Part shown: one piece after another, positions 61,411 to 64,000 of the stretch
How positions within the stretch are numbered: the first letter of the stretch is position 1
How the letters are laid out: each line of letters starts with the position of its first letter
Position numbers and translations under genes: made by a program
NCBI RefSeq assembly: GCF_024347315.1
Contig: NZ_AP025460.1
Location: forward strand, 992,001-1,056,000
Origin: Vibrio atlanticus
Lineage (GTDB): Bacteria > Pseudomonadota > Gammaproteobacteria > Enterobacterales > Vibrionaceae
DNA length: 64,000 nucleotides
Direction: 5' to 3'
Notes under the pieces: generated by a model
Told to the model about the DNA's origin: nothing
The model's input: only the letters and a program-made list of their open reading frames with translations
The model's database searches: none

Positions 61411-62370
61411 TTAGTCGCACTCTAGGCTAGCGCCGCGCTTAGATAGGTGTTTGTATGCCTTCATTCTGTTCTCTTTTTTAACAAAGCGAGCGGGTGGAGA
61501 AAGCACTTTTAGCTGGTAGTCACTGCTATCTGAAGATATTTCCTTTACTGGGCTGATAATCGCAATTTTCAGATCGGGATTACGACGTAGAATCGATGCA
61601 GCTGTGCCTAAACCATCTTCTGTGTGGAACTTGCCAGCAACATGAATCACTTGCTGATCTGGGTTTGATGTTAGGTAACCGACAATCGACTCCGCCATGG
61701 TTTCATCCCATGTTACTTGAGCGGCAAACTGTTTTTCTGTTTGCTCTGGCGTACCGTGATGCATCGAAGCCATGAATTTTTCTTTGTAAGGGCTATCGCC
61801 GGTATCCACTTCTGAAGCAATCCATTGACGTTGTTCCGTCGTTAGCTGATCTAGGTAGGCTAATCCCTTACGGCCAATGCATTGTACGAAGGGTTTTGGT
61901 GCGTTTGCCGCGATGATATCGACGTCATTGGTTTTAGCGAACTCAACTAAAGCGCGATAATCACTTTCGTAGTTTGGCCAAGCAGCCGCTTGAGACATAA
62001 GAATTTGTTCGCCAATTTCATCATTGAGATATTGGTTTAATGTGTCCTGATGTTCTCGAGTGAATTGTTCCATTGAAAGCGCGATGTTTGATGTGGCGTT
62101 GCGACGTGCTTTTAAGAAATCGGTTTGGAAGCGATGGATTGCCGAGTGAGTGTGCCATTCGCCAATAAGAACCACATCAGCGTCAATCAGCTGTTTAGGT
62201 AATGCATCGAGAGACAGCGTTTCGCCTTGTGGAGAAGCAAACTGGTAATCATAGAATGTGGAAACGGTTTCCGTTTGCGTGTTAGCCACTTTTTGAGAAG
62301 TGTTGTTTGAAGGTTGATTAGTACAAGCCGTGAGCAGGGTTGCTAATCCGATAAGAATAATACGTTGCAT
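61411..62370 (-). CDS. ChaN-family haem-binding-type lipoprotein
   Basis: A 319-residue lipoprotein. Signal peptide with lipobox LLTAC (Cys16). The Tiki/ChaN domain has VVLIGEWHTHSAIHRFQ near residue 65, MEQFTREHQ and VIHVAGKFHTEDGLG. ChaN proteins bind haem as dimers and are linked to iron acquisition. A Fur-like box lies 58-76 bp upstream, which supports iron control. Strong ribosome site AAGGAGG before the ATG. Downstream of rlmA on the same strand, but with its own promoter region. Confidence 0.85.
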   Translation of the reverse strand: MQRIILIGLATLLTACTNQPSNNTSQKVANTQTETVSTFYDYQFASPQGETLSLDALPKQLIDADVVLIGEWHTHSAIHRFQTDFLKARRNATSNIALSMEQFTREHQDTLNQYLNDEIGEQILMSQAAAWPNYESDYRALVEFAKTNDVDIIAANAPKPFVQCIGRKGLAYLDQLTTEQRQWIASEVDTGDSPYKEKFMASMHHGTPEQTEKQFAAQVTWDETMAESIVGYLTSNPDQQVIHVAGKFHTEDGLGTAASILRRNPDLKIAIISPVKEISSDSSDYQLKVLSPPARFVKKENRMKAYKHLSKRGASLECD

Positions 62371-62427
62371 GAAATGCCTCCTTGAAGAACACGCATACTA
62401 AAGGAGGCAAGATGATATTTCAATGCA

Positions 62428-62446
62428 AACGATAATCAATATCAAT
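62428..62446. promoter_or_regulatory. Fur-box-like site upstream of chaN
   Basis: The 19 bases AACGATAATCAATATCAAT match the Fur consensus GATAATGATAATCATTATC-type dyad at most positions, including GATAAT and the symmetric ATATC. It touches the rlmA stop codon and lies 58 bp before the chaN start. Confidence 0.65.
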
Positions 62447-63261
62447 TAAATCTGTTTGCGGTACACTCGCAGCATAAAGTCCGCTTCACAGTTGAATTGC
62501 TCAGCATCAATGAGTTGTTGTTTAAACTCTTCACTCGCTTTCCAAGCAAACGGCGTCATCTGTAGCAGGTCGAATGCGTCTGACCCCGATAGTTCCATCA
62601 TATAGTTTAGTTGCTCTTGGTGATCAAGAGTAAAACCTTCAATCATTTCTGGATCTTCGTCGTGCAAGCGAACACCATCATAAATTGCATCACGCAGCTG
62701 ATACAGGTGTCGGCTAGCAGGTGTCACGGTGATTACCACGCCATTGTCTTTGATGGTGCGCTGCAGCTCTTCAGCCTTGCAAGGCGCATAAATGCGTAGA
62801 ATGCCGTCTAAGCTGTTTTCCGCAAAGGGCAGGCGATGGCTCGAAGCGACTGAGAAGTCGACAGCAGGGTAGCGTTTAGCTGCGTATTTGATAGCAATCT
62901 TAGAAATGTCTAGGCCAAAAGTCGCACCATTCTTTTCTTGAAGGTTTACCGCAATTTCATTGGTGTAATAACCTTCACCACAACCGATATCTAATAGGCT
63001 AGGGGCGGTTGCTGGCAGATAGCTCGCGCATAAACCAACAACGGCTTGACGCATTGGATCGTAGTGGTTGCCTTCAAGGAAGCGGCGGCGAGCCTGCATC
63101 ATCTCTTTGTTGTCACCTGGATCTTTTGAGCGTTTGTGGTGTGCTGGCATCAAATTAACATAGCCTTCTTTCGCTAGGTCGAACTGATGGTTCTTTTCAC
63201 ACTTAAACGTACGATCGTTTTGAGATAAAGGTTGGTGACACAAAGGGCATTGGTAAGTCAT
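62446..63261 (-). CDS. rlmA: 23S rRNA (guanine-745-N1)-methyltransferase RlmA
   Basis: A 271-residue methyltransferase. The N-terminal zinc ribbon is CPLCHQPL and FKCEKNHQFD; the SAM loop is LLDIGCGEGYYT; APCKAEELQRT lies in the catalytic part. It methylates G745 in helix 35 of 23S rRNA. Followed by chaN on the same strand, preceded by about 190 bp free of genes. Confidence 0.92.
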   Translation of the reverse strand: MTYQCPLCHQPLSQNDRTFKCEKNHQFDLAKEGYVNLMPAHHKRSKDPGDNKEMMQARRRFLEGNHYDPMRQAVVGLCASYLPATAPSLLDIGCGEGYYTNEIAVNLQEKNGATFGLDISKIAIKYAAKRYPAVDFSVASSHRLPFAENSLDGILRIYAPCKAEELQRTIKDNGVVITVTPASRHLYQLRDAIYDGVRLHDEDPEMIEGFTLDHQEQLNYMMELSGSDAFDLLQMTPFAWKASEEFKQQLIDAEQFNCEADFMLRVYRKQI

Positions 63262-63385
63262 TGCGAACTCGAGGTAGAAATTTCAAGTCCAAAATTTTAA
63301 CAGGAAGCATTGTGGGGCGCTAGAATAAACGCAGCTGTCTTGGTTTACGGCAATTAGTGAAGATACAGAGGCTGTCAGTGAAGAG

Positions 63386-63412
63386 ATAGAGCCAACGTAT
63401 GGTTGGCTCTAT
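63386..63412. terminator. Hairpin after the chemotaxis receptor gene
   Basis: ATAGAGCCAAC (63386-63396) and GTTGGCTCTAT (63402-63412) form a perfect 11-bp stem with a 5-nt loop. T-runs are poor on both sides. It lies 42 bp after the stop of the minus-strand receptor gene. Confidence 0.55.
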
Positions 63413-63454
63413 TGGTTATGAGCAAGTCACTGATAGAAACAGTGAACTCGGCTT

Positions 63455-64000
63455 TTAGCTAAAGAAGTTAACTTGGTTCTTTAACGACTCAGCTTGTTTT
63501 TGAAGTTCATCAGCACTGTGAGAGGTCTTAGCGCTGGTTTCACGGCTTTGCTGGTTCAAATCGCTGATCGCATGCGCGTTCGCTGCTATTTCTTGAGAAA
63601 CCTGAGCTTGCTCTTCTGATGTCGCAGCAATGGTTTCAGCTTGAGAAGCAATAGATTCAACTTGAGAGGCAATCGACTCTAAGGCTGTGCCTGCTTCTTG
63701 CGCTTTATCAAGTACTTGGTTGGCATTCGATTGGCTTTGTGTCATCAGGTTCACGGCATTGTTAGTTGAAGATTTCAACTTCTCGATGATGCTCACTACG
63801 TCTTGTACTGACGTTTGTGTACGATGAGCCAATGTTCTTACTTCGTCAGCGACCACGGCAAAACCACGACCCTGATCACCCGCTCGCGCTGCTTCTATTG
63901 CAGCGTTCAACGCAAGTAAGTTGGTTTGTTCTGCGATGTCATCAATCATTTTGGTGACGGTTTGAATGCTTTCGCTATCAGAACTCACTTGCTCGATGGC
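63455..64000 (-). CDS. Methyl-accepting chemotaxis protein, C-terminal part
   Basis: The last 181 residues of a receptor that continues beyond the window. The signalling hairpin tip is [35 protein letters not shown], written here only in part: [18 protein letters not shown] and [12 protein letters not shown]. Gln/Ala/Ser-rich coiled coil follows, ending LKNQVNFFS. The tip binds CheW and CheA. The sensor domain is not in view, so the ligand is unknown. No CheR-binding pentapeptide is present. Confidence 0.93.
   Translation of the reverse strand, partial: AIEQVSSDSESIQTVTKMIDDIAEQTNLLALNAAIEAARAGDQGRGFAVVADEVRTLAHRTQTSVQDVVSIIEKLKSSTNNAVNLMTQSQSNANQVLDKAQEAGTALESIASQVESIASQAETIAATSEEQAQVSQEIAANAHAISDLNQQSRETSAKTSHSADELQKQAESLKNQVNFFS

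Overview
The window reads as a stretch of the main chromosome of a Vibrio, probably of the Splendidus clade. Three things suggest this. A 1578-residue HubP/FimV polar hub sits beside truA-accD-folC. The gene blocks keep the gammaproteobacterial order smrB/prmB, aroC...epmC-yfcL-mnmC-fabB, pdxB-asd-truA-accD-folC-dedD-cvpA-purF and ybaN-apt-dnaX-ybaB-recR. Intergenic hairpin elements of a Vibrio-like type are present. Species assignment is inference. Nearly all content is core housekeeping; I see no prophage, integrase, transposase, CRISPR array or rRNA operon.

Layout. 1-0.2 kb: a large inverted-repeat element. 0.2-5.4 kb: M16 zinc protease, sixA, smrB and prmB. 5.5-8.3 kb: a LysE-type exporter, a 33-codon membrane peptide ORF and selO. 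8.4-15.1 kb: a two-component system followed by a complete sugar ABC importer, in the same order as the Pseudomonas glucose system gltR-gtrS-gtsABCD. 15.4-24.7 kb: a second-type HflX GTPase with an acidic insertion, minCDE, ycgL, an MltB-family transglycosylase, a LysR regulator, a NupC nucleoside transporter and a CPA1 antiporter. 24.8-26.6 kb: folD, tRNA-Arg(UCU) and elaA. 26.9-47.98 kb: aroC, a TRIC-type channel, epmC, yfcL, an FMN reductase, mnmC, fabB, pdxB, asd, hubP, truA, accD, folC, dedD, cvpA and purF. 48-55.1 kb: a LysR regulator, an RssB-like response regulator, a 45-codon membrane ORF, ybaN (apparently starting at AUU), apt, dnaX with a frameshift site, ybaB and recR. 55.2-64 kb: aqpZ, two cysteine-cluster proteins, phoA, a BCCT transporter, an unknown small protein, a ChaN-type lipoprotein, rlmA and the end of a chemotaxis receptor.

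How the genes work together. The sensor/regulator pair probably controls the sugar importer beside it. MinCDE and HubP both set spatial order in the cell (division site and poles). accD-folC-dedD-cvpA-purF forms a compact run, with a PurR-type operator at the end of dedD controlling cvpA-purF. dnaX-ybaB-recR is a replication/repair cluster. A Fur-like box lies in front of chaN, and a weaker Pho-box-like array in front of phoA.

The most notable points are: (i) ybaN has no ATG, GTG or TTG codon at its conserved N-terminus but has a perfect AAGGAGG Shine-Dalgarno in front of ATT, with a hairpin joining it to an upstream 45-codon ORF; (ii) dnaX carries A AAA AAG with a -1 stop one codon later, as in E. 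coli; (iii) four exact-period 18-bp degenerate repeats end the transglycosylase gene; (iv) prmB and aroC, normally adjacent, are separated by a 21-kb block that carries folD and tRNA-Arg at its right end. I found no clearly new multi-gene defence or biosynthetic system.
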